Source: Multifurca ochricompacta (Eukaryota; Basidiomycota; Agaricomycetes; Russulales; Russulaceae). From it: 64,000 bases of DNA. The stretch is taken from assembly GCA_022496185.1 (NCBI GenBank), contig WTXG01000064.1:62001-126000 (forward strand). The letters are read 5' to 3'. The notes under the pieces were generated by a model that saw only the letters and a list, made by a program, of their open reading frames with translations, had not been told where the DNA came from and made no database searches. Position 1 is the first letter of the stretch. Each line of letters starts with the position of its first letter. Below are positions 33,077 through 44,610 of this stretch, piece after piece. A program made the position numbers and the translations under genes.

Positions 33077-35400
33077 ATGTCCCCACTGACGTGTTTAGTG
33101 TTGACACGTACATGCAGTCAGGGTGTACCCGTCGGGTACACGGCAATCATGTTGGCCATGATTGCCTCCATGGGAGGAGTAAGTGGTGTCGAACCTCCTT
33201 CGACCGTGATGTCACAGGACTGACATATTCGATACAGTTCATTTTTGGGGTATGTGATCCATGACAAGATATCATAATATACTCTCAGACTTCCTCGTCT
33301 GTTTCTAGTATGACACCGGTCAGATATCTGATATCCTGCTCATGGACGATTTCCTCTTGCGTTTCGCTCAATGCGGGACACCTGGAGACCTAGCAACATG
33401 CCACTTTTCCAGAGTCCGTGAGGGCCTTATCGTAGCTCTCCTTTCCATCGGGACACTCATTGGTGCACTTTGTGGCGCCCCGTACGTCTGCGTCTGACGT
33501 TACAGTCTCCCAACTCCACCATTTCCTAACGCCTACTTTCTAGGACTGCGGACTTTCTTGGTCGTCGACGCGCCATGCAAGTGGAGAGTCTCATCTTCTG
33601 TGTTGGTGTTATTGTCCAAATCACGTCGAAGTCTGAATGGGCGCAACTGGCTGTCGGTCGTCTTATTGCGGGCTTAGGCGTTGGCGGGCTCTCCGCGGCT
33701 GTCCCGATGTATCAAGCAGAGACTGCACCTCCACAGATCCGTGGTGCGATGACGTGAGCCGATCAAATAATTCATCTCAGGTTCCCGAGGCTGATCTTGG
33801 GGTTCCACCAATTTGTGTGCAGTGCCACTTACCAGCTTTTCATCACTCTTGGCATCCTCGTAGCTTGTTGGTACTTTCCGTCTTCGCTCCGTTGGTCTCC
33901 CCCGAGTGCATAAAAGGTCTGATACTTTGCTTGTACTTATACTTGCAGACTCCATCTCTATCGTGACACGCAACATGTCCGGTGCCGGCTCGTGGCGCAC
34001 TGTCATAGGTCTCGGCTTCATTTGGCCAGCCATTCTTTCCGTCGGCATCCAATTTATGCCCGAATCTCCGCGGTGGCTTGCGTCGCGCGGGCATCTGGAA
34101 AAAGCGCAGCTTGCGCTCGCCGCCACGCGTGGTATTGATGCGTCCGAAGCAGAGAACAACTATGCCCTCCGCCGCGAGGTCGAAGAGATCGCTTCGCATG
34201 TTCAGTACGAACAAAGTGTTCGCGGCGGTTGGCTGGATTGTTTCCGCGTGGAGAATAAGACGCTCTACCGCACTCTCCTCGGTAGATACTGTTCATTCGC
34301 CTCCGTTAAGCACTCCCGTTATTGATCATGAATTACAAGGCATGGCTCTGCAGTCACTGCAGCAGCTCACGGGAGCAAATTACTTCTTCTATTATGGCGC
34401 AACTATTTTCAGCTCGGTTGGCATCTCGGACTCTTTCGTGACACAGATCATCCTCGGCGCTGTCAATTTTGTTTGCACCTTTGGTGGTTTGTATGTCATG
34501 GAAAAGGTATACAGGAATCTTCCATCCATCCATTCATCCATCTCCGAAAGCTCATGCAGCAATAAATAGTTTGGACGTCGCATACCTCTTATCATTGGAG
34601 GTATTTGGCAATCAGCATGGCTCTTCGTGTTCGCCACAGCCGGAACCGTTAAGGATCCGTCGACCCATAAGGGCATTGGTGACCGTGCGTACACCCCCCT
34701 CCCCGTTCTACTACCTAGCCCGTATTGAACTGCGGGTGATGCAGTGTTGATCATATCCGCTTGTATGTTCATCTGGGGTTTCGCCACAACCTGGGCACCG
34801 TACGCCTTTCCTTCCTCCTTTGTCGGTGATTAAGTAATTGATCATGTCTGCAGGGGTATTTGGATCCTCATCGGCGAAACGTTTCCAACTCGGACACGTG
34901 CGAAGCAAGGTGCTCTAGCGACGGCGTCCAACTGGCTCTGGAACTTCCTCCTCGCGTTCTTTACGCCTTTCATCGTCGGCGATATCCAATATCGCTATGG
35001 CTACATATTCGCATGTAAGCGTTCTTCAATAACCTTATTCCTTAACCCCGAAACACAAATTTAGTCTCATATTCGTACGACTAACACAGCTTGCAACCTC
35101 TTCGCATCCGTCTTTGTCTTCCTCTTCCTCTATGAGTCTTCCAATCTCTCTCTTGAGGCCGTGGACATGATGTACAACGACCCGAACTGCAAGCCTTGGA
35201 ATTCGCGTACCTGGGCGCCGCCCGGGTACAGGAATCGGAAAGACCTGGTCAAACAGACGGGCACGGTTGAGGCACATAGGGGGCTGGAAGAGGCTCATAC
35301 TGAAAAGGCTGATCGGCGCTCGAGTGCGACAGGTAGCGCCACGTACAACGAAGACGAGCGGCCTGCTATTGCCGCGGGTCAACGCGAAAAGGTACGATAA
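33077..35400 (+). CDS. Hexose-type sugar transporter (MFS)
   Basis: Twelve-helix major-facilitator sugar porter of the plasma membrane. Exons join as [16 protein letters not shown], micro-exon FIFG, then [32 protein letters not shown] (the D-x-x-GRR loop motif), [48 protein letters not shown] (PESPR motif), [20 protein letters not shown] (QQLTG sugar-binding motif), the FGRRIP loop, [16 protein letters not shown], and [17 protein letters not shown] (PETKGLSLEE-like). It ends with a hydrophilic tail. About ten short introns, all GT...AG. The start ATG at 33077 with a 27-nt first intron is tentative; an ATG at 33046 is an alternative. The frame is intact throughout. Confidence 0.88.
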
Positions 35401-36339
35401 TAACTATCGCACCAAACCACCCTCTGGCGACGAGACTTGTGACCGGGGCTTATAGTTTTGGGTAATGCGGACGATGAGGACCAAAAGAAAAAAAAAAAAA
35501 AGAAAAGAATTCATGACTTTAATAACACACGATATACTTTTTTTAATTTTCCTGGAGGAACCAACGTTTGGATGTGGATGATGCTCGCATATGGTACGAC
35601 GATAATGAAACGAACGAAGGCTGTCTGTACGTATTCACGTGTCACTACATAACAATCTATGGTCATGTTATGTTAGTTGTACCTTTGGAATGAGAACAAT
35701 AAAAAGGTGACTGACTTTCTCCTTGTCTCCATTCATAGACCGAGAAATCTTTGGGTTTTTTTTTAAATCTCCATCGCAAGAATACAAGTACGTAGCACGG
35801 AAAAGGCATTCTCGGAATACTAAAGGGATAACTTCCCGTTAATTGATCCCTGTCACCTTATTTCGAGGCACCAGGTACATTTTGCGCTTCAAAGTCAGTC
35901 AGCGACACTATTGATTATACATATCTAGGCACGCCGTACCTAGGCAAGACTTCTCACTCAAGAACTCTCATCTATCAACAGGGTACGCTCAATTTGTACG
36001 CGTCAGCACAATTTAATAGAAAATAGTGATCCCGGACATCGGAAATGGTGCTTCGTTCCCTGCAGTGCATGACGCAGAAAAATAATATTTATATTGTATT
36101 GATTGATTGCAGGTAGGTGGAAGTGGCAGCAGACTCGTGATGTATGTGGTATTGCGGTAATATTGGAAAGTAGCGAAGTGGGCGACCAAAATAAAAAAAA
36201 AGAAAAGAAAAGCGATACTCATGCAGGAAGAACGAGAGAGAGGTGGACGGACATTCAAAGAAAGGGGAACTGAGAAGCAGGACAAGAAAAAAAGACAGAA
36301 AGATACAGAGGCAACCTCCCAGAGGGTGCCCCCACCCGC
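35401..36339. other. Intergenic between convergent genes
   Basis: Roughly 940 bp between the 3' ends of two genes. Contains A-runs (35488-35501) and A/G-rich microsatellite stretches near 36190. No supported gene. Confidence 0.5.
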
Positions 36340-39269
36340 TTAAAATGGCCGTAACCTGGGCACTGGCGGAATATTCGCAGCGCCATAGAGTGCATCGACG
36401 CGCGCGATCAAGCGCGCGCGCATCTCGTGGCTGCGCTCGTCATCAACAAAGCTTACGTGCGACTGACAATCGTCCGCAACCCCCGATCCATCAACCTCCT
36501 CCGAATAGCTCTCTGTGTCTGTGCGCCCGTGCACAGACCGCATCGTACTCACACGGGCGTCGGCGGATGACGACGGCGCGGCGTAAGAGTATGTGAACGT
36601 CGAGCGCTCGTCGTCCGGCACATCGAGCAACCGGTGCACCATGAGGCCTCCATCGGTGTCGCTGGTATATGTACGCGAGGCGTGTGGGCCGTCGGGCGCG
36701 GAGAAATAGAACTGCGCAATGTCTGGTCGGACAGATTCGTCATCCGGCCATTCCTGCTCATCCTCGTCCAGCTGGTCGGATGATGGCGAAGGCGACATTG
36801 CAGCCACCCGCTCCGTGAGCCACGGTAGACCATCATCATCAACCTCATCAACATCAAGATCATCAACGTCGTCCCCCATTGTGGCCGCTGACTCCTCCAC
36901 TCGTGCCCCTGTTTGGCGAGCGAGGAGAGCCTCCTTCCGCGTACGTTCAGTTCGCTCAATGATACGCTCGGCATCCTGGACTGGCAAAATCCCACGCACT
37001 GGGAACGGCGACTCGCGCCCGCGCCGGATGGAAGGGATAGGCTGCGAGTATAGGCCTTGGGAGGGGACATCAGGCAGAGGACCTACAGGGGGTGGTGAAG
37101 GGGGTGGGAGATCATCCCAGAAGCGTGGGCGTGGGCTTGGCACTATGAATTCCGACGATGAGATAATCGAGAACTCTGATGCTGCGGGGGACGTCCCGCG
37201 TGTAAAATGCGACGCGGAGGGGGTCAGCAATAGAGGCGACGGAATTACACGTGAGCCAGGGTTACGAGAGGGGTTAGCTCGCGCGCTTGATGGTCCAGAC
37301 AATGGGGACGCAGTGCGCGAAATGGGAGGTACGGGAGGAGGGACAAGGGCAGAAGTTGGGCTCGAGTTCAGGGTGGACGCGATCGGAGGTGAGGTGTTCC
37401 GACGTGGAGACTGCTTTTGTGATGGGACCGAAACGGTCGGTTGAGAGGGTGAGATGGGGAATGTGGCATCTGACGGGCTAAAACGTGTCGAAGGCGTGAA
37501 GCGGACACCTTGTGGGCGTGGTGCTGCAGGTGGAGATGCGGGCACCCGTTCGCTAGGAATTGATGACTGAGCACGGCCATCCGATTCGTGAGATTGAGTG
37601 CGAGGGAAATCCTGCGAAGAAGCTCCCAAAGATTGGACAGGAGATAGGACGGGGGAGTAACGGCCCATTCGTGAGATGTCGTGGACGAAGTCGAATTTTC
37701 GACACTTGCATCCACACTGGGTGGCCGAATAGTGTCAGCCCATGGTGGTGGAGGCGACAGATTTTTCTCGGAAAGTGATGACATGAAGGCCATAGATCCG
37801 TCCACGGGGGGAGGAACTGAAGGGTGTGCAGTCTGAAATGGAGCGCTTCCATTAGGAAGGTTGCCATTGGGCAGATCGAAAGAAACCATCGGACTGCGCG
37901 CAAAACGCTCTGCTATCGGAAGGGGTGGGGTTGGCAAGGCAGGAACAGGAGGTGGCGGAGCAACGTTGACGACACTAGTTCTCCGTGAGGTTGACAGGGA
38001 GCGTGAGCCTAGACGAAAGAAAGATTTTTTCCTCTTGGCAGAAGACTCGGAGAGGTAACCACCGTCTGAGATATCGCCATCTTCTGATGCTATGTGAGAC
38101 TTCTTTTTGTTGATTTGTAAGCGGTCTTTATCAACGAGTCGGTAGCATAGCAAGAGTCACCTTATCACCCTTCTTATCCTTTTGTTTTTTCTTTTTGTCG
38201 AGGCCTTTCTTCGCCCCTTCGGACAGGTATCCGCCATCCGACTGGTAGTTTACCCCCTGTGACAATGACAAGGTTCCATTCTTCTTTTGATCCTTGCCTT
38301 TTTTCTTCTTCGAACTGTCGCTCAAGTAGCCACCATCGCTCTCGTAGCCGTCCTTACGGGCCTTGCGCAATTTTCTGGGTAGATGTGCATGCGAAAGGGA
38401 GGGGGCGTGGGAATCCTCGGATGGAGCACGTGAAACGTGGACTTCAAAAGCAGAGGTCGGGACTACACTGGCGGATTTAGGGGCAGAAAAGATGAATTGA
38501 GGAGGAATACCGGTCCAAGGGGGGACGGATGGAGAAGATTCATCAGAAGTTGCTGCGGAGGCAGAAGTTAAGGAAGGGGTTGTAATGCTCTACAAGAAAA
38601 AGAAAAGAAAAACGGTCAGAGGGCTCAAAGTAGAGACGAGTCGATATGCTATATGAAGAACCGATGACCCAGCAAGGGAGAGCTTTTTCGACTGAGCATT
38701 CGGCCCACCCCATGTAGGAGGGAAAGTGAAAGAGAGGATAGGAGATGAATGGAATGGCGACTAGTTTGTATAGACGCCAAAAAGACCCGGCTGCCGAGAC
38801 GCACTATAGATATGGGCAAGGTTCTCCATCCCCAAAAGAAAAGTGAGTCACTCCTGTGCCATTTGGGGCATAGAGAATGTTCATCTCTGATGAAGCAAGA
38901 GCTAGCACGAAAATGCCCTAGTGGGAGAATAGGACAAAGAGCGGCCATAAGGTCGGTAGAATGACAGGAATGCCATACACGTGACAGGTTCCGCTCAACG
39001 CCAAAGCTCGGCACGCACCCGAGAAAGAAAGAAAGAAAAGAGGCGGAAAGCGGAAGAGAATAGAAGGTGAGCAAAGCGATCGAGTTACTCACCTCATCCT
39101 CCTCTTCTAAGACGGAATTGAATAACAGATTTTCCACAGCCCGGCTAGTACCAATTCCGAGTTGCAAAGCGGCATCAAGGACAGAAGCGCGGAGAGCGTT
39201 TGAATCGCGACTATATGCAGGCTCGCGAGTACGCTGAGGACGGGTCCCTACAGGTGTAGGGGATGCCAT
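36340..39269 (-). CDS. Ser/Pro-rich protein with SDGGYLSE repeats, unknown
   Basis: Large low-complexity protein. Exon 1 (39269-about 39093) starts MASPTPVGTRPQRTREPAYS. An unusually long (~500 bp) intron follows, up to the acceptor near 38592. The next exon carries DGYESDGGYLSDSSKKKKGK and YQSDGGYLSEGAKKG, a 50-nt intron, and a third repeat DGDISDGGYLSESSAKRKK. Then come Pro/Ser-rich linkers, an acidic section (DDVDDLDVDEVDDDGLPW) and a conserved-looking end RARLIARVDALYGAANIPPV. The frame changes near 37.68-37.72 kb (from ...STTSHEW to FVHDISRMGRYSPV) without an obvious intron: an indel or an unrecognised splice. No known domain. Repeated phospho-site-like motifs suggest a scaffold, which is a guess. 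Confidence 0.65.
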
Positions 39270-40383
39270 GACCTGGTGTTGGTGCGAAAAGATAAAAACA
39301 AAAAAAAACAAAAAACAAAAAAAGAGTGAGAGGCGCTGGTTGTTGCTACGCAAAGCTGTATGCCGAATGAGGAGGTTGAGGTTGAGGATGAGGTTGAGTT
39401 TTGCGTATAAGAATAGACAGAGAATTAACAGCTCGACTAGAACACCACCAGCAGATGAAGGGGACAGGCTAGCGAGAGGAGGGAATTGGGGAGGGAGTTA
39501 ACACGTTTCAACGCCCGGCGTTGTTGAGGAAGAGATGTATGTTTCTTAAAAGTAGAAAGAAAAGAAAGAAAAAGAAAAAGGTGAAGGCCAAGGGGAAATG
39601 AATGAAATAAAATGAATGAATGTTGTCGTTAAGGGTTCTCGTGGGTGGGACACGGCGATATGGCCTAAATAGGGCCAAACCAAATAAAACTCATTTTTTA
39701 TTAATTATATAATATAATAAAATAAATATAATAAAATAAAATTAGAGCACCTTGAACGCTGAGTGATGAATGGAAGATCATCAATTATGGAGATCATCAT
39801 TACGATCCGATCAGATCCTTTGGCTTTGCGTTTCCGATCATCAGCAATTCGTGTTCGTGTGTTCGTGCGTGTTCATCCCTTTTTTCATCCGTTGTTTGTT
39901 GGACAGACATGGGACATGAACATAACTAGTTACCACGCTCCTCCAGTCCACCTGAAATTTGACAAACACATTTGTTGACGTTGAGAATCGTTATTCTCAG
40001 GTCTCAGGTCCAAACCTCGCCAGCATCTCCATCAGTAACTACAGAAAACCCACCCCCAACCCGTAGTCGTAGCGACCTGCTGCGCCCGCGGAGGGGGCCA
40101 TAAAGCGGCGGACGCTGTCCATCATCTCCCATTTACCCACCTTCTCTCATTCAACTTCTACTTTCTACGTCACATCTGGTACTTGTCATGAACCTAACAA
40201 TCCGGTTGAATACGAAACAGCCAAAAAAATCCAGTTTAAGAGTGCTCGGGTTGGAACCCTGCCAGTGGAGCCGTTACAATTGAACTGTACTGCTGCCCAA
40301 GGTACATAAACAGCGAAAATGTCAGTTTCATGACCCTTCATACATCGCCTATCCTCGTATCGTTATTATTATCTCGTATGCAT
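39270..40383. other. Intergenic, promoter side of the Ser/Pro-rich gene
   Basis: Contains A-rich simple sequence (39299-39325), a GAGGTTGAG-type microsatellite (39370-39400), AAAGAAAG runs (39555-39580) and an AT-rich block (39700-39745). No supported gene. Confidence 0.5.
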
Positions 40384-40922
40384 TCATGTGCCTACCAGTG
40401 AGAGGCCCGCGGAGGTTGTCTGCCTAACAAATCGCACCCGCAGTCCTGCCACTAGTACGTTGCGTTGACAACGTGGATGTATCCCCTCTGCCCCACCCCA
40501 ATATTTTTCTTCCCACAGTGGAACCCTAATCATCCCAACCTTCGTTTCTTCGAAGCCATTCAACTCGACGTACATATTAAGGATTGTGCTCGGTGATTAC
40601 GGGTTCTCTCTTATCGACAACGAATACGAGTGCGGGCTCATTCTGTGCCACCTCAAAGTGTGCGGGTAGCACTGTCACTTTTTTTTAGGTTATATACCAC
40701 GTGCACTGCGTCACCCAAGGACTGTGCCTCTACGGAAGGAGAGGAGGTAGTGGATGAAGCATATGTTGGGATTTGCGCCATATATGAATAAATGGAAGCG
40801 TAGAAATTGGACGTAATAGGCTCTCCCATTAATGAAATAAGGAGACTTTTGGGGGACTCACTCATCTCCTGATACGAGCGTGGTAGTGATGTCACTTTAT
40901 TCGGATTATATAAAATGGGCAA
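40384..40922 (-). CDS. Possible short gene, unknown
   Basis: Minus-strand frame starting MPILYNPNKVTSLPRSYQ, followed in another frame by KVTVLPAHFEVAQNEPALVF and YVELNGFEETKVGMIRVPL. The composition looks coding and the two pieces TATATAATCCGAATAAAGTG and TATATAACCTAAAAAAAAGT are similar to one another, a small internal duplication. No splice solution or family is convincing. Confidence 0.22.
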
Positions 40923-41900
40923 TCTTTGTTATGTTTTTGTTGTGTACGCGATGTTCTCACATGAAGGGGGTGATGCAGTTACTTTACTTTACTTTCTTTT
41001 TACCAAGTTCTCCAAGATTTTTCTTTTTTCTTTTATGTTGCAATACTTGTAACTAGGCAACGTTCCAAAAGGGTCACATTCACAGACTCTGGCACACACA
41101 AATATTCAAACCCTTCTCCTTTACTCCTGTCATAATATCACTACAACCTAGTCTTGCGTAAGGAAGGATTGTTTGTTTTCCTGGGCTCATAAACCACGAG
41201 GTCGAATTGGCCATATGACATGTATCCTTTATCATTTTCTCGCTCCGGTCGTCACGGCCATCGTGACCCGTGACTTGTTAACATGGTCATGCTCACCACT
41301 CACCGGCCGTGCGCCACGGGAGAAGGTGGGGACCTTCGCAGTGCAGATGATGATGAAGAAGTAGTGCATTGTACCATACAACCCAAACTCAAAAATAAAA
41401 ATAATAACCTACAACCCACTTATTAGGCACGCACATGGAAGCTTCCAGTTCCAGATAGGATTATTAGGGTTAACCTGTTACTTCCCATGTAAAGCTCCAC
41501 CCCCTTTGAGCGGAACTACGACTGCCGTCTGCATGTCCGTTTGAGCGCTTCTGTTGTATGTAAGTCGGCCGGCGTTCAGTACGGGAGGGAGCAAGTTTAG
41601 TTCAGTTCTAGTAAATTTAATACTCTGATTTGGTTTAGTATGTGGCAACAAGGCTTAGAAGCAGTAAACCCTTTTCCGAAACCATGCGGGTACCTGGCCA
41701 GTTCACACTCAGAAATGTATGCTCGAGTTCGAGTTCATTTATTCTTGTACCACGTCCAGTTATTAAAGCCGTGGCGTCTTGATAGCCCATACCTGATTGA
41801 CACAACCCAAAAAGCTAGAGAAAAGCCCTATATATTACACCATGATAAGTACACAGCATGACTACATCCCTTCCAAGTCTCGTTATTCCATTATTTCAGC
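40923..41900. other. Intergenic, nothing recognised
   Basis: No domain or spliceable gene seen. One T/C-rich stretch lies around 40980-41035. Confidence 0.45.
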
Positions 41901-43915
41901 TCACAATTCACCACCGGAGCATACTCCCTCCACCCACTCTAAGTCTCGGGGTACCGTAGACAAAATCTCGGGACCATCAGGTCTAATCAGTACGACGTCC
42001 TCAATGCGTACCCCTCCAACTGATTCATAGCGAGATAGCACCTCATGGTCAATAAACTCCGAGTTGCGCACACCGGAGAGTAAGTGGTAATGAAAGTATA
42101 TCCCCGGTTCGACCGTCTACGATGAGAACCTTAGTTGCAGACTCTGACCCTTGAAGTGAAGCCCAAGCGGGCAAGGAGGTGAAGAGAGGGTGAAGAAATA
42201 AGGCCTACCACAACCATGCCCGCCTCAAGAGGCAACCGCAGCCTCAGATACTCGTAGAACTTCTCGTTGTCCGGCTCTGCCCCGTCACGCATGACCGTCG
42301 GGTTTCGCACCGGCTTGCTCACGCTTGGTACGTCGTGGACATCTAGACCAAGAGAATGGCCCACGCCGTGCGGGAAAAACGCTGCGCTCACGCCCGACGC
42401 GAGCAGCACGGTTTCCTCTGTTTCGGCTGTAAAAATTCCGAGCTTCTGGAAGCCACGAATGAGAGTGCGGTGACAGAGAAGCTGCACTGCATCCCAATGC
42501 AGGCCGGGCTTGAGCACCGCGAGGGAAGCCTTCGCAATCTTAATGACGGAACTATGGGGGTGTAGCATTGCGAGGGACATACCGTTTGCATCTGAAGGAC
42601 AAGTTCGTAGATTGCACGAGCCTCTGGGGTAAATTTTCCACCGTTACCCACTGGCATCGTACGTGTAACTGAGCACCGTAAGCATGGTGTATGGTGTGAG
42701 TGTATGTGATATACGGCGAACATACTGTCAGACGCATAATTGTCCCACTCGCAGCCCGCATCAATGAGTAGTACTTGCGGGAGTAGGTCCAGTGCTTCAC
42801 TCGCAAACACCTCATGACCAGCATGATCGTGAGCCGTATTCGGGCCCCACGCGAACTCGCGATCGTTGCAACAATAATGCAAGGTCGCCGCACGCGTTGA
42901 TGCGGCAACGATTGGCAAGTACGCCTGGTTCACTGCACTGCAACCAAACCAATTACATGAGCACCACATTTCGGACTAGAATGAGGGGAGGGGGGGAGAG
43001 GGGCGCAGACGGCGCACCCTTCGCGCCGGCACGACGCGACAAAAATCGCCTCTGCCTCGGCCTCGCTTTCAATGAGCCATTCGCCAGGAAGGAGCAGGTG
43101 ACGGTTCACTCCGCTGTACTGGCTCGCTTGCGCCGAGCGGACTCTGGTGCCCAGCACACGCATGACAACCTCATGCGCGCGAGAACTGATCTCGTTCGCG
43201 TGGCGGATGCGTTTGATCTCCGCATCAGACTTGATCAGGCGGGCGCGGTGCAGGGCAGGAAGGAGGTACGCGTCCGAACTGTTCGTAACTCCAGCCGGGA
43301 ATGATGGCAACGCGGGGAACTGGGAAGTCTGCGGGAGTGTGTGAATGAGCGCGCCTGGTGCTGCGGCGAGAATGGAGGCAAAGGAGGAGGCAAAAGACTT
43401 GGTGTGGAAGATGTTTGCGATGTCGCACATCTCGCGGGCTGCGGCGATGGTTGGGGGAGGGACAGACCACATCAAGTCTCCCGGCTCGGCATCTGGGATG
43501 AAGAGGGAGATCTCTGAACCGGACGCGGTGGAAGAGGTTCTCAAGATTACAAGGGATGATGGGACAGAACAGCCAGTGATGTAGAAGAATTGGATTCCTG
43601 CGAAGGACAACTTTGGAAAAAAAGTCTTCAGGGAGCTCAATTGCACCCACCTGACGAAAGGGCATCTCACGATCTGTATCGTTGCGATAGGGTGTCACAG
43701 ATCCTGAAAGAATGATGATCTGGGGCTGTTTCTTACTTGAGTCATTCGAGTAATGAGATGGCTAGTATAGGGATAATCACCTTGATCCGCTCCTCGGGAG
43801 GTAAAAGATCAGTCAGTTTCTGGAGGGTCTTTCGGGCATGCGCCTGTGCTAGCGACTCAGGATTGAGCTCGAGCCATTCAGTGATTTTATCGATGGCCTT
43901 ACCAGGATATGCCAT
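41901..43915 (-). CDS. Xaa-Pro dipeptidase (prolidase, peptidase M24B)
   Basis: Metallopeptidase cleaving X-Pro dipeptides or N-terminal X-Pro bonds. Start [20 protein letters not shown] (43915), then [29 protein letters not shown], the AMP_N-domain end, and the catalytic M24 domain: [16 protein letters not shown] (two metal-binding Asp), [16 protein letters not shown] (His), [12 protein letters not shown] (Glu) and [10 protein letters not shown] (final Glu), stop at 41901. All five metal ligands are present, so the enzyme should be active. About seven short introns. An upstream exon (around 44050) is possible. It is divergent from the GUP1-like gene. Confidence 0.87.
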
Positions 43916-44610
43916 TTGTGTCGAATTTAGTTTCCTACGGAATACAAGCCCGTCGTCAGGGAATTGTATTACAAGACGAGTTTCCTCCGAATGTCTTCCT
44001 AATGGCTTACCTGTAGTAGACTGTATGGTATTGCGTATGTGTGTATGAGTTGGCCCAGTAGTTGAGTGGGTCCCTTTTTTGTACAATGATTTTGCGCCCC
44101 TCTGATGCGTGCGTGTTACACCACTGACGCGTAATTTACGTCCATCATCCTGCTTATTAGATTGGGCTACCGTAGTATATAGGAGGTAGACACTAGACAG
44201 TTCAATCTTTTGTCCTTTTCTTATTCTCTGGGTCTGGATTGTCCTGCGAACAATCCCGCGATGGCTCTGACTTATCGTAGTGACTGTGAGGTATCGTCTT
44301 CCATGTAATCTGTGTCTATCTAATACCGCGCGGTGAACAAAGGGGGAACAAACGAGGCAGTGAAAGGAGAACGTGGTTGACCCCACAAACTGAATCAGTA
44401 AGTAGAGATAACTCACTCACCATCACCATCACCATCACCATCAATACAAATAATCTTACAACAGTTTCGCGCGTTCAAAGATGGTTTGTGTTATATGGTT
44501 AAATTTAAAATCCAATGTTAACTTTAACCCCCAAAAAGAAAATAAATAAATGATTTTTCAATTGCTATTGCTGTTATTGCAAAGTACTTAGACTTCATGT
44601 TGCGGCGACA
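43916..44610. promoter_or_regulatory. Divergent intergenic region, prolidase and GUP1-like
   Basis: About 700 bp between two outward-transcribed genes. Contains a trinucleotide-based microsatellite (CACCAT)n at about 44418-44444. No specific sites recognised. Confidence 0.45.
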
